Shown: one piece after another, positions 11,204 through 22,859 of the stretch
Layout: the number at the start of each line of letters is the position of its first letter
Position numbering within the stretch: position 1 is the first letter of the stretch
The notes under the pieces: model-generated
The model's database searches: none
The model's input: only the letters and a program-made list of their open reading frames with translations
Told to the model about the DNA's origin: nothing
Assembly: GCA_047967505.1 (NCBI GenBank)
Contig: CM106539.1
DNA from: Dipteris shenzhenensis
Taxonomy: Eukaryota > Polypodiophyta > Polypodiopsida > Gleicheniales
DNA: 64,000 nucleotides
Direction: 5' to 3' (one strand)
Program-made: the position numbers and the translations under genes

Positions 11204-13207
11204 ATAGCAAGGGCACTTGTATGAGGCTACTGGGATTGAACTTTGTTTTTCCATGATTATTGAAAATTCTAGAATTGTGTTGTAGAATCTATCCCCTTGG
11301 CAAAATGATGTATTAAATATTGACAACATGGCTAAAGCTGTGCAATTAAGGTCTAATTGACAACATGGCTTAGCTTGGCAAGCAGTGCAATTAAGGTAGC
11401 CAAAGTGGTTTTGCTAACCTATTTTAGGGAGTTATCTATCTAACTATGGCAACTCAACTAAATGCCATTCTTATCTCTTACACACACTGTCACCTCTTCC
11501 CCGCATTCTTGCCTATTAAGAGCAGAAACACAAGCATTTGAACATACTTCCCTTAGCCTCTATTTCTCTCATGCTCAAGTTGGCCTTATCATTTGTATAC
11601 TATTGATGGTCTTCTGTGAGTGCCTTCCCACAATTCTCCCTCTCATGCACGGTGCAAGCTACAAAGCTATTTTTGTCTTTTAGCCTCTAACTGTTCGCTC
11701 GCGAACCAGCTTGTCTCCTTGGATTCCATCGTCGCCATCAGGTGGTTGTACAAGCCCAGGTGGTCTACCTTCTAACTTGTTCTCTTTCCTTGCTTCATGG
11801 TGGTAATGCTGCACTTAGCCTTATCTCGAGTATACACCTGCTTGGCATACTACGCCATCTCAACCTCCTTATCTTGGAGCCTCAGTTTGGTCTTGGCTGC
11901 ATGCTTGCACGTAATATATATGATTTGCTTGAGGCGTTGCTTACAATTACGGTCTGCTTCGACTATGGATCTGGGTTTTTCTCCGTCTATTCTACAATCG
12001 TAATAGTTACAAAGTGTCTATTTACTCTGGCATACGATATACTTCTCTATGCTTTTGGATTTGGTCGAATGCATGGACCTGTGTGACTACTGTCACTCCT
12101 AGTAGCCCATGTGCTTTCTTGGCATATTACTACGGTTGGTTCCCACTTCTTTGATTCGACTTTATCAACACTGTCTATTTGATATTGGCCTTATGTTACA
12201 ATATTATGGAGCTTCGCTTGGCCTTTAGTCTCTTTATCCTTACTTACTGACTCGGCTATCTTGGAAATTGCTCACGTGCATATGCACGATCGCCTCATGT
12301 TGGAACTGTGTGTGTGTGTGTGTGTTAGAATCTTAAAGGTCTACTATTAATATTGATCTTGTACGCAGTGTAATCTCTCCCCTATTCACAATACATTTAA
12401 TTACAATTATAAATTCATTTGGATTGATACATACATTTGGATTACAGTATTGATTCAATGGGCTTATACACACTCGGTAAGTTGCAAATAAACTCTGATC
12501 AGAGTATGCAATGGTTAACTGCCTTTTTTATCCCTCTTAAAATCTTTTGTATTGTGATTAGACCTCTTATATTAGATGGATATTTTGTATAGTGATCGAT
12601 AATCTTATGGTAGAACTTATGTAGAAATAATGTTTATATATTTTACATTTTTATCTCTTGCAAAGAAATTATAGGTCTTCATGTGCACTTAACTTGTGCT
12701 ACTATTTCCAATGTCTCTATGAGCATGGGTAATATGATGGACGAAGGTTTCTCTTTTGCATCTAGATCACCAAGTCCTTGTATGACAAGGAATTTGGATC
12801 ACCTCACTTCAGTGCTCAATGGGGAGAACTTACTCAAGATGGATGTGGTTTCTCATTTGTTTCCTAGATAGTTAAAGCTTTATTTGCAAATTAATTGTGA
12901 CATCGATAACAAGAGTGGGGGATGCCTGGATACCTGGCACCCACACAAATATCATAATTTTCTAACTATGTTTTTTGTCTGAATGGTTGGCAGGTATCAT
13001 TCCCCGCTCCTCGATTAATTGCCGAAAAGGCTTAGCTACTCTAGCAAAACTAGCATTAATACCTTTTGATAAATCATTGAAATGGATGGATGCAATCAAT
13101 TCTATATATTTTCCAAGTAGCAATTTATTACTTGATTGAGCAATCTCTAGTCTAAATGTGATTGTATGGTTCATTCTTGAAGGAATTTTTAAATGCAAAC
13201 ACACACA
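11204..13207 (+). repeat. 2-kb direct repeat, copy 1
   Basis: Nearly collinear with 14393-16410 at an offset of about 3.19-3.20 kb. It begins ATAGCAAG.GCACTTG and ends AAATGCAAACACACAC; both copies lie beside microsatellites. It holds a frame of about 110 codons (11742-12086) that is open in both copies and hydrophobic, with no family I recognise. No primer site or coding domain marks it as an LTR, though two 2-kb repeats around 1.2 kb would fit a long-LTR element. Function unknown. Confidence 0.8.
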
Positions 13208-13345
13208 TTCGCTTTTCCTACTAGCCTTTGGTTTGATCTAGTACCATACAATCATTATTTAGCTTAGTTATTGCTCTCTCTCCTTTTATCGAATTGCTAC
13301 TTGTAATCCAACTCGACCTCTCATTAATCAACCGATTTTTTTAGA

Positions 13346-13542
13346 ATGCCACCTTAGTTAGTTGAGTTTGGTTTGAGACCCACATATAGGGTTCTTCTAT
13401 TTCTTTGTACTAGAGTTCTTTTGGCTTTCACAACTAAGAAGAGGAAAACTATTTTTAGCCTCCACCTGTGTGTGTATTCCCCCATTGTGTATGTGAGAAA
13501 GCTGCAAGTGAGACTCCTTCCCTCTGTCCCACTATCTTTACA
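13346..13542 (+). repeat. truncated copia-1-family LTR
   Basis: Matches the 3' 200 bp of the copia-1 LTR (minus strand of 3644-3840) in plus orientation, including CACATATAGGG and the end CTATCTTTACA. The 5' 150 bp of the LTR is missing. No primer site follows it. Confidence 0.85.
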
Positions 13543-13600
13543 CCTTCTACTCGTAAGTTTATGGTGAGCAGAGATGTTACTGTATCTGGGCTTGATGAGT
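13541..13600 (+). pseudogene. copia pol fragment fused to the LTR end
   Basis: Directly after the LTR's terminal CA the DNA reads PSTRKFMVSRDV in frame. This matches the integrase-to-RT linker of copia-1 (STRKFTMSRDVVFDE, minus strand near 850-810). Primer site, gag, protease and integrase are therefore skipped, so the locus is a deletion derivative or a template-switch product of this family. The match is about 12 residues long. Confidence 0.6.
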
Positions 13601-14018
13601 TGATTTGTATTCTCTTCTAATTCTAATCTTTCATTAATCAATCAATTCTTGGGAGATTACCGAATATATACAATAATGGACTAGTATGCTTATCCAACTC
13701 AATTTTTCATTAATCATCCGATTCTTGAATGGTTATCGAGTGTTAGATCAATAAATTGTTAAGATCAGAGATTCCACCCTTAGCTTTGATGCTAACTACT
13801 ATATTTCTTGTGCAGAACACATGAAAACACTCTCTCATAGGTAAATGCTAATGGCATACTATGCCAACACAATTACCACATATCTTCGTTACCACATAAC
13901 AATATTGTCAACCATTTTATCATACATAGATAGGGAGTAAGTTCGACATGGTGGGCTTACTCTCCACCATGTGGGCTTATCCTTTGGGTTGGGGGTGGGC
14001 CACACACACACACACACA

Positions 14019-14085
<67 letters not shown>

Positions 14086-14392
14086 CTTTCATTTTTTAAC
14101 TCTTTGTCTTTTTAATTTACCTTAAATTGTTAGATTAGGTTAAGCCTTCGTTCTCTCTGTCTCTTGCTTTCTATCTCTCTCTTGCTTTTCTTCTCTCTCT
14201 CTTTCTCTTGTTGTCTCTCTGCTCTCCTACACATTTACACATACCACTACCTGTTGTCTTTGGTGATGGTACCTTAGATTAGTCTAATGGTGATCTGATA
14301 ACATTTTAAATTTAATATCGACATACGATCACACATACACGTGTTTGGCCAACACTAGATGGTTATCAATTTTTTACTCACTTTGGTTTCCC
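13601..14392. repeat. spacer with CA/CT microsatellite and repeated short motif
   Basis: CACACA then a CT run of about 60 bp sits at 13999-14081. The motif CATTAATCA followed by CGATT or CAATT occurs three times, near 13320, 13630 and 13710. No gene is visible. Confidence 0.6.
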
Positions 14393-16398
14393 ATAGCAAG
14401 AGCACTTGTATGAGGCTACTGGGATTGAACTTTGTTTTTTCCATGTATTGAAAATTCTAGAATTGTGTCATAGAATCTATCCCCTTGGCAAAATGATGTA
14501 TTAAATATTGACAACATGGATTAGCTTGGCAAGCGGTGCAATTAAGGTTTAATTAACAACATGCCTTAGCTTGGCAAGCAGTGCAATTAAGGTAGCCAAA
14601 GTGGTTTTGCTAACCTATTTTAGGGAGTTATCTATCTAACTATGGCAACTCAACTAAATGCCATTCTTATCTCTTGCACACATTGTTGCCACTTCTTGGC
14701 ATTCTTACCTATCAAGAGCAGAAGCACAAGCATTTGGATGTACTTTCCTTAGCCTCTATATCTTTCGTGCTCAGGCTGGCCTTATCATTCGTATATAGTT
14801 GATGGTCTTCCGTGAGTGCCTTCCCACAATTCTCCCTCTCACACACGGTGCAAGCTACAAAGCTATCTCTGTCTTTTAGCCTCTAACTGTTGGCTCGCGA
14901 CCAACTTGTCTCCTTGGATTCCATCATTGCCATCAGGGGGTCATACAAACCTGGGTGGTCTGCCTTCTAACTTGTTCTCTTTCCTTGCTTGATGGTAATG
15001 CTGTGCTTAGCCTTATCTCGAGTATACACTTGCTTGGCAGATTGTGCCATCTCAACCTCCTTATCCTGGAGCCTCAATTTGGTCTTGGCTGCATGCTTGC
15101 ATGTAATATATATGATTTGCTTGAGGCATTGCTTGCAATTACGGTCTACTTCGACCGTGGATTTGGGTTTTTCTCTGTTTATTCTACAATCGTATTAGTT
15201 ACAAAGTGTTTACATACTCTAGCATATGATATACTTCTCTATGCTTTTGGATTTGGTCAAATGCATGGACTTGTGTGACTGTTGTCACTCCCGGTAGCCC
15301 ATGTGCTTTCCTGGCATATTCTTATGGTTGGTTTCCACTTCTCTGATTTGACTTTATCAACACTATCTACTTGATACTTGCCTTACGTTACAATATCATG
15401 GAGCTTTGCCTGGCCTTTAGTCTTTTTATCCTTACTTACTGACTCGGCTATCTTGGAAATTGCTCACGCACATATGCATGATCGCCTCATGTTGGAACTC
15501 TGTGTGTGTGTGTGTGTTAGAATCTGAAAGGTCTACTATTAATATTGATCTTGTACGCACTGTAATTTCTCCCCTAATTACAATACATTTAATTAAAGTT
15601 ATGAATTCATTTGGATTGATACATACATTTGGATTGTATTGATTCAATTGGACTTATACACACTAGGTAAGTTGCAAATAAACTCTGATCAGAGTATGCA
15701 ATGTTTAACTGCCTTTTTCATCCCTCTTAAACTCTCTTGTATTGTGATTAGACCTCTTATATTAGACAGATATTTTGTATAGTGAACGATAATCTTATGG
15801 TAGAACTTATGTACAAATAATGTTTATATATTTTGCATTTTTATCTCTTGGAAGCAATTATAGGTCTTCATGTGCACTTAACTTGTGCTGCTATTTCCAA
15901 TGTCTCTATGAGCATGGGTAATACGATGGATAAAGGTTTCTCTTTTGCATCTAGATGTGTAGATGCACCAAGTCTTTGTATGACAAGGAATTTGGATCCC
16001 CTCACTTCAATGCTCAATGGGGAGAACTTTCTCAAGATGGATGTGGTTTCTCATTTGTTGCCTGGATAGTTAAAGCTTTATTTGCAAATTAATTGTGACA
16101 TCGATAACAAGAGTGTGGGGGATGCCTAGATACCTAGCACCCACACAAATATCATAATTTTCTAACTATGATTTTTGTGTGGTTGGTTGGCAGGTATAGT
16201 TCGCCACTCCTCGATTAATTGGCAAAAAGGCTTAGCTACTTCAACAAAACTAGTATGATACCTTTTAATAAATCATTGAAATGGATGGATGCAATCAATG
16301 CTATTATATTTTCCAAGTAGCAATTTATTACTTGATTGAGAAATCTCTAGTCTAAATGTCATTGTATGGTTCATTCTTGAAGGAATATTTAAATGCAA

Positions 16399-16410
<12 letters not shown>
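14393..16410 (+). repeat. 2-kb direct repeat, copy 2
   Basis: Second copy of 11204-13207, with scattered substitutions and small indels and the corresponding open frame at 14955-15278. Its right end runs into a CA repeat and the compound microsatellite of the next region. Confidence 0.8.
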
Positions 16411-16433
<23 letters not shown>

Positions 16434-16457
16434 CATTTATATACATATACATTTACA

Positions 16458-16488
<31 letters not shown>

Positions 16489-16714
16489 TTTTCTTTTTAA
16501 ATTTATATAGATATATATATATTATGTATGTATGTATGTATGTATGTATGTATGTTTGTATGTATATGTTTGTATATATATATATGTATGTATATATATA
16601 TGTATATAAATATATATATATATAATATTATGATTCTCTTTCTCTTTGTGTCTTTTTTTCTGTCTCTCTCTCTATATGTATTATATATTATATTATATAA
16701 TGTAGAATACATTA

Positions 16715-16751
<37 letters not shown>

Positions 16752-16808
16752 CACACACACACACACACACACACATATAGATACATATACATAGATACAT
16801 ACATATAT
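16391..16808. repeat. compound microsatellite, copy 2
   Basis: CA, TA, a T-run, TATG repeats, the TATATTATATTATATAATG core, CT and CA in succession, ending exactly at the LTR start at 16809. Same order as copies 1 and 3. Confidence 0.85.
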
Positions 16809-17797
16809 TGATAGCTATTAGAGCCAATAAACACATGATTTGCAGCTTTCATGCAATCAAATTCTTCAACCAAAATTGTGAGATTTTATAGAATTGGAAG
16901 AGGAGCAAAAACGACACAACTGAATAAAAAAATCTTTTGTTATCACGACGAGACAACAAGATATCTAATGCCTCACCTGTACTGTGTTTTTTGGCATACA
17001 ATAATTTAGACACACAAGTGACATACTCTCTAGGATGTGGCTACTTATTGATCGACTGACTTGCGGAAGGCTTGAAGTCTTTGGACAAGAAGACCATCAT
17101 CTGTATCATGTCACCCTTTTATGGAACCTCCTTGCTGTAGCCTCTTTGTAGATTGTTGCCTCATGCTAGAATCCATGAGCCATCACGGCTGCATAGGATT
17201 TGCCAAGTGTGCGCTAATGTAGTGGCCAGCTTGCATGGCCCAACCAGAATTATCGACCATCAAGGATTACCCAATCACAAACCACTTGGTGCTTCATAAG
17301 CCAAAAAAATTTAACCTTAGGCTCACATCAACCTCTCCATGAGTCTTGCTACCAATGATCCCCCGCAAAAGATGAATGGGGAGAGAGGCATATCAAAATG
17401 AACTATGCACTAACTAGGAACTAATTGTAAACTGAAATGTTGAAGGTTTACCCACAAAGAGCCAAAACCTCCCAACCAAAGTGAAACGCCCACTAAGAGC
17501 CTGACTACTATATCAACTGCATACTCACTACGAGCCGATGCATTGAAAGAAAATATCAGATCACAATTCAGAAGGCCTAGTCTTGATCTTCAAAATTGTT
17601 TCAACCAAACTTCCAACTTCTTCTTTTGATGTGATCCCTCAACTACACATGATTTCTCTTTATGTCCTTCAGAAGCTCATCTTTCTACTTTTTATAGCAG
17701 TACTTCTCGATATGGCCTTCATGACCACAGTAGTGACATACCCGACTATCTTTTCTAGATGCTTTCTTTTTCCCTTTCACCGTGTAGGCGGTATGTA
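16809..17797 (-). mobile_element. partial E3 copy: LTR plus 3' part of gag
   Basis: LTR 16809-17354 (546 bp) followed by internal DNA whose minus strand near 17690-17790 encodes the same CCHC knuckle as E3. It breaks off at GGCGGTAT (17797), where TATG repeats take over, while the other copy continues as GGCGGTATCAG. Together with the preceding microsatellite it is the left unit of a tandem duplication with a 1,258-bp period. Confidence 0.8.
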
Positions 17798-17977
17798 TGT
17801 ATGTATATATATGTTTGTATATATATATGTATGTATATATATATGTGTGTATATATATATATATATAATATTATGATTCTCTTTCTCTTTGTGTCTTTTT
17901 TTTGTCTCTCTCTCTATATATATATTATATATTATATTATATAATGTAGAATACATTATTCTCTCTCTCTCTCTCTC

Positions 17978-18035
<58 letters not shown>

Positions 18036-18066
18036 GATACATATATACATACATACATACATATAT
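17793..18066. repeat. compound microsatellite, copy 3
   Basis: Same block order as 16530-16808: TATG, TA, ATTATGATTCT, CT, TATATTATATT core, CT, about 45 bp of CA, then ATAC. It ends at the next LTR start (18067). Confidence 0.85.
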
Positions 18067-18611
18067 TGATAGCTATTAGAGCCAATAAACACATGATTTG
18101 CAGCTTGCATGCAATCAAATTCTTCAACCAAAATTGTGAGATTTTACAAAATCGGAAGAGGAGCAAAAACGATGCAACTGAATAAAAAATCTTCTGTTAT
18201 CACGACGAGACAACAATATATCTACTGCCTCACCTATACTGTGTTTTTTGGCATACAATAATTTAGACACACAAGTGACAAACTCTCTAGGATGCCGCTA
18301 CTTATTGACCAACTGGCTTGCAAAAGGCTTGAAGTCTTTGGACAAGAAGACCATCATCTATATCATGTCGCCCTTTTATGGAACCTCCTTGCTGTAGCCT
18401 CTGTGTAGATTGCTGCCTCATGCTAGAAGCCATGAGCCATCACGGTTGCACAGGATTTGCCAAGTGTCCGCTACTGTAGTGGCCAGCTTGCATGGCCCAA
18501 CCAAAACTATCGATCATCAGGGATTACCCAATCACAAACCACTTGGTGCTTCATAAGCCAAAAAAATTTAACCTTAGGCTCACATCAACCTCCCCATGAG
18601 TCTTGCTACCA
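18067..18611 (-). repeat. E3 3' LTR
   Basis: Starts TGATAGCTATTAGAGCC and ends TTGCTACCA. It is homologous to 16809-17354 (very close) and 19767-20329 (more diverged). Confidence 0.85.
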
Positions 18612-18892
18612 ATAATCCCCCCCAAAAGACGAATGGGGAGAGAGGCATATCGAAATGAACTACTGCACTAACTAGGAACTAATTGTAAACGGAAATGTTG
18701 AAGGTTTACCCACAAAGAGCCAAAACCTCCCAACCAAAATGAAATGCCCACTGACTACTATATCAAATGCATACTCACTATGAGCCAATGCATTAAAAGA
18801 AAATATCAGATCACAATTCAGAAGGCCTAGTCTTGATCTTCAAAATTGTTTCAACCAAACTTGCAACTTCTTCTTTCAATGTGATCCCTCAA

Positions 18893-19500
18893 CTACACAT
18901 GACTTCTCTTTATGTCCTTCAGAATCTTTTTATAGCAGTACTTCTCGATATGGCCTTCATGACCACAGTAGTGACATACCCGACTATCTTTTCCAGATGC
19001 TTTCTTTTTCCCTTTCACCGTGTAGGCGGTATCAGTGAATGGTTGAAGCAAATAGCAAAGGCACACAATCAAGAAAATATGCATTGTTGTCAAGCCTTAG
19101 AATCCTTTCAGTCTCAAAATATTTTAAAGGTAAGGCCTTCAAAATAGTTGCCTTTTTGTCCTCCGCCTCCATGCCTGACCCAGGTCATGCAGCTGCCTAA
19201 GGAGTGACTACATCCTATTGATGAAGGTGCCTAGATTCTCATTGTCACCCATCTTTAGGTTGAATAGCTCCTGCTTCAAAATTGCCTCAGAATGCTTCAT
19301 ACATAGGGTGAACTACGTCTCCAGGATTCTCCAATTCTCTATTGTCGACTTCTTTACATCTATATGATGGAAATAATCTGGTCCAAGTTCCCTTCCAATG
19401 AACCCTATTGCCTTATTTTTATGTTCCCATGTTACTAGTTCTTGTTCACTCTCTGGCTTTTTGTAAGATTCATCTACGAGACTCTAGAGGCCCTTTTGCA
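18893..19500 (-). pseudogene. E3 gag remnant with zinc knuckle
   Basis: The minus strand carries KGKKKASGKDSRVCHYCGHE then GHIEKYCYKK, a complete CCHC knuckle (CHYCGHEGHIEKYC) with basic flanks. Upstream (19100-19300) fragments such as LKMGDNENLGTFINRM resemble a copia gag core but need frame changes and contain stops. It is not translatable as it stands. Confidence 0.75.
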
Positions 19501-19750
19501 TCAGGTAGAGATGAGTTATCAACTGCCAAGATGACAAATTATGCCAGTAAATGTGATGAGGGCGCTTCTTTATTCACGGCTTTCATTTTTATCCTTCACA
19601 TCTACTTTGAGGTCGTCTGTAGACTTGTGGAAAGACTTTCACTTCTGGCTTGAGAGACTCCTTTTTGAGTGGGCTCTTCAACATGCAAACCAACATACGG
19701 AATCTCCACACACTCTACAAAACAACAAACTTCCCATGGACCCTTGTTAC

Positions 19751-19765
19751 TCGGCTTTAATACCA
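19751..19765 (-). promoter_or_regulatory. E3 primer binding site
   Basis: Minus strand TGGTATTAAAGCCGA, two changes from the tRNA-iMet consensus TGGTATCAGAGCCGA, one base from the LTR start. Confidence 0.75.
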
Positions 19766-19766
19766 C

Positions 19767-20329
19767 TAATAGGTATTAGAGCCAATAAAGACGACGTGAT
19801 TTGCAGCTTGCATGCAATCAAATTCTTCAACCAAAATTATGAGATTTTATAGAATTGGAAGAGGAGAAAAATGATGCATTATCCAAATCACAATTCTTCT
19901 TGTTATCACAAGATGAGACAACAAGATATCTACTGCCTCACCCATACTCAGTTTGTTGGCAGATAATAGTGTAGATACACAAGTGACAGACTCTCTACCG
20001 ACACTATGGTGCAGTTGCTTATTGATCAACTAACTTATATAAGGCTTGAAGCCTTTGGACAAGAAGAACATCATCCATATCACATTGCCCTTTATGGAAC
20101 CTCCTCACTACTGCATCTCTCTAGATTGCCGCCCCGCTCTAGAAACCACGAGCCATTAAGGTTGCATGGGATCTACCAAGTGTGTGCCATGTAGTGGCCA
20201 ACTTGCATGGCCCAACCAAAACTATCGACCACCAATAGAGATTACCCAATCATGAACCACTTGGAACTTCATAAGCCAAAAAAACTTAATCTTAGACTCT
20301 CATCAACCTCCCCATGAGTCTTGCTGCCA
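19767..20329 (-). repeat. E3 5' LTR (563 bp)
   Basis: Homologous to 18067-18611. The terminal TG of the plus strand has become TA. It ends GCTGCCA before a TA repeat. Confidence 0.82.
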
Positions 20330-20511
20330 GCATATATATATATAATTTTTATTTTTATTTATATATATGTATCATGTATGTATGTATGTTGGAGTTTTGA
20401 GTAGATGACACCCTCATGGGGTTTGGTTTCTATGTGTGGTTACAATAGTGAATTGTAGCACAAGCTAGTGATTGGCCCATGCAAGGTAGAGGATGTTAAT
20501 TGGCTCATAAG

Positions 20512-20680
20512 TGTGCGGGTTCAAGGCCACTGTACCTTAACCCTGGTTATGTACAATACTCAAACACATATGTATATGGATGACATAGAAGATTAGGGTG
20601 TTCTGCACCCACCAAAATCTTGTGTGGCTCTCTCTCTCTCTCACCCTCTTCCATTTCGCTTTCGTTGTTGAGATCTCTCA
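20512..20680 (+). repeat. element S 5' LTR (169 bp)
   Basis: Starts TGTGCGGGTTCAAGG and ends GAGATCTCTCA. It is homologous to 33921-34104 (shared CACTGTACCTTAACCC and GATGACATAGAAGATTAGGG). It contains a CT run. Confidence 0.85.
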
Positions 20681-20682
20681 AC

Positions 20683-20695
20683 TGGTATCAGATCT
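20683..20695 (+). promoter_or_regulatory. element S primer binding site
   Basis: TGGTATCAGATCT, two bases after the LTR end. It matches the first ten bases of the tRNA-iMet primer consensus. Confidence 0.8.
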
Positions 20696-21940
20696 CGGGT
20701 GGTCTATCTAATGCTTGTGGGTGGTCTAGCTAAGCCCAAGAGGTCATTCTACATCCATACAGCTATGTGGGTGGCATTTATAGCTTATGAAAGCTTGTGG
20801 GTGCTTGTTTGAGCTACCCAAGTGGTATGTGAACCTTGTGGAAGCTTGTTGATGGTTTTGGAAGTCTCTAGAGTGGTTTTTTCAAGCTTTGAGTGGTTTT
20901 TGAAGCAAAAAAACGAAAATTTGGGTGGTTTTGGAGCCTATGACATTTTCTAAGCCCGAGTAAGCCAATTTCTCTTGGAATCATCTTTTGGGTGCTAGCA
21001 TTCCCTAGCTTTGGACTTTGTTGCTCATTTTGTGAGCTCTATGAAAGACTTGAGTAAGGAAGGAGCCCATTTTTGTAAATCTGGCTGCTATTGATGCTGT
21101 TTTTCTTGACCCGTGAGCTCCAGTTCAAGTTCCATAACCAAAGGACTTAAAGGTTTCCATTCAGCTTCCAACCAACCTGGGAGAAGGAGCAAGTTACAAA
21201 ATCAAGTGTTTCATCTTCTTTGATCCTCTTCTACGATTCAACGCTCATGTACTAGATCGGCTTGTAGAGACCATCATTTTTTACTCTGCCAGTTCCGACG
21301 ACTCGGAGATGGGGGCCAAAATTGCTACCTATTGCAAAGTCTTGCATGATTCAGTGGAGTATTCGCAGAGATCCAAAACTTTGTGTCACCATTTCGTCTC
21401 TTTGCTATAGCTTTTCTCCAAAGCTCTACACAGGTGCCATGTGGCATTTTGGCTAAAGTCTAAGCTACCTAAGGTCTTAATTGCTAGAAAACTGCAAGGG
21501 TTGACTCTCAATTTCACATCCATCGGTTGGGATTTTGGAGTTCCGGTAGAAGATAAATATTTGCTTATTTTCTTGCTAAGTCCGATTATGCAGTGATGCC
21601 CATGTTTTGAGGCATCCCCGGTTCTATTTTCACTAGTAGTCATTGCCGTGGGGCTATGATTTTTTTGCTACGCTCTCTTGGATGAGACATTATTGTATGC
21701 TTGAGGAATTTGGCCCTTATTGGCATTGGATTTGCCATTGTTTTGTCATTGCACGTTGACATTTTCTTTCGGCCATGATTTGCTCATATGCATGCATAGT
21801 ATATGCACATGAATTAGTTGCATTTTGATGCTTTGAGCCTTGAGGTTTGGTGACATTATCCTCCAATTAAGGTATAAATATTTGGGTGCACCTGGTATTT
21901 GGTGTGATTCTTTCTTATAGGCACAATTAGCATTTGGCAT
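20696..21940 (+). other. element S leader, non-coding
   Basis: About 1.25 kb between primer site and gag start with no coding domain. GTGG, TTGTGG and GTGGTTTT motifs are frequent near 20700-20940. Short frames on either strand look random. Confidence 0.5.
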
Positions 21941-22800
21941 CATGGCATCCTCTTCCATGTCTGAAACGGAGTTTTTCATCGACGAATAAGCACATGCTTA
22001 TCTATTCTTTCCACAAAGAAACATTTGTCCCAGCAAACTTTTTAAAAGAAGCACATTAAACCCTTGGGAGTGATTGAAGCTAAGCCTATAGATATGTCTG
22101 AGGATGATTGGAATGAGTTCAATGCGATACCAAAGTCTACTATTAGAATTCATCTTGCAGAGTTAGTTTATTTCAAAGTAGTAAATGAGCAGACTACAAA
22201 TGATTTGTGGAAGAAATTATGTGCCACTTATGTGAAGGAAATTGTCTCTAATAAAGTTTACCTCATGAAGAGGTCGTTTGAGCTACTGATAAGAAAGGGG
22301 TCTCCATTGCTTCTCACTTGAATGAATTGAATATTATTTTCAGCCAACTTCAGGCTCAGAAGATGAATTTTGATGCGAAGACTAAGGCAATATTCCTCTT
22401 ATGTTCATTGCCATCCTCATAAGATACCTTTCGTACAATTGTCCTCAGTAACTCTGCACTTGGTGGAGTATTGAAGTTTGATGATGTTGTGGGTAGCTTG
22501 TTGGACGAGGAGATTAGACAGAAGTCTATGGATGGCAACAAGTAGGATGCATCCTTAAATGTGCAAAGGGGTAGATCATAGTTCAGGGGTAAGTCCCAAG
22601 AAAGAGGGAAGTCTCATAGCAAATTGGGGGCATGGAACATTGAGTGTTACCACTGTGGCAAGAAGGGCCACATGAAAAAGGATTGCTACAAGCTGAAAAG
22701 AGAGCAAAAGGATATGAAAAAGAATGTGAATTGGGGTGCAAATAAAAAGGAAGAGAGTCCCATAGAGGACAAAGGAAAAATAGTGCGACCAACTAGCCAT
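21941..22800 (+). pseudogene. element S gag
   Basis: Begins at ATG 21941 (MASSSMSETEFF) but stops at once. The gag core follows in fragments: DMSEDDWNEFNAIPKSTIRI, TTNDLWKKLCATYV and YLMKRSFEL at 22064-22321. After a frameshift come HLNELNIIFSQLQAQKMNF and FDDVVGSLLDEEIR at about 22310-22530. A clean CCHC knuckle CYHCGKKGHMKKDC with basic flanks lies near 22645-22690. Several stops and at least one frameshift make it non-functional. The zinc knuckle and the LDEE motif are typical of copia gag. Confidence 0.85.
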
Positions 22801-22859
22801 CGATGTCTGCCAGGAGGGGGGTTAATTGGAGGTAAGTGGTATTTTAATTGTGGATTTAT

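Larger units (their letters stand above)
18067..20329 (-). mobile_element. gag-only LTR retrotransposon E3 (about 2.26 kb)
   Basis: LTRs at 18067-18611 (545 bp) and 19767-20329 (563 bp) in minus orientation flank only 1.15 kb of interior. Next to the right LTR is a primer site reading TGGTATTAAAGCCGA (19751-19765). Next to the left LTR is a C-run, a polypurine tract on the minus strand (18612-18625). The interior encodes a degenerate copia-type gag and no enzyme domains. Both flanks are TA-rich repeats, so the target duplication cannot be assigned. Confidence 0.85.
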
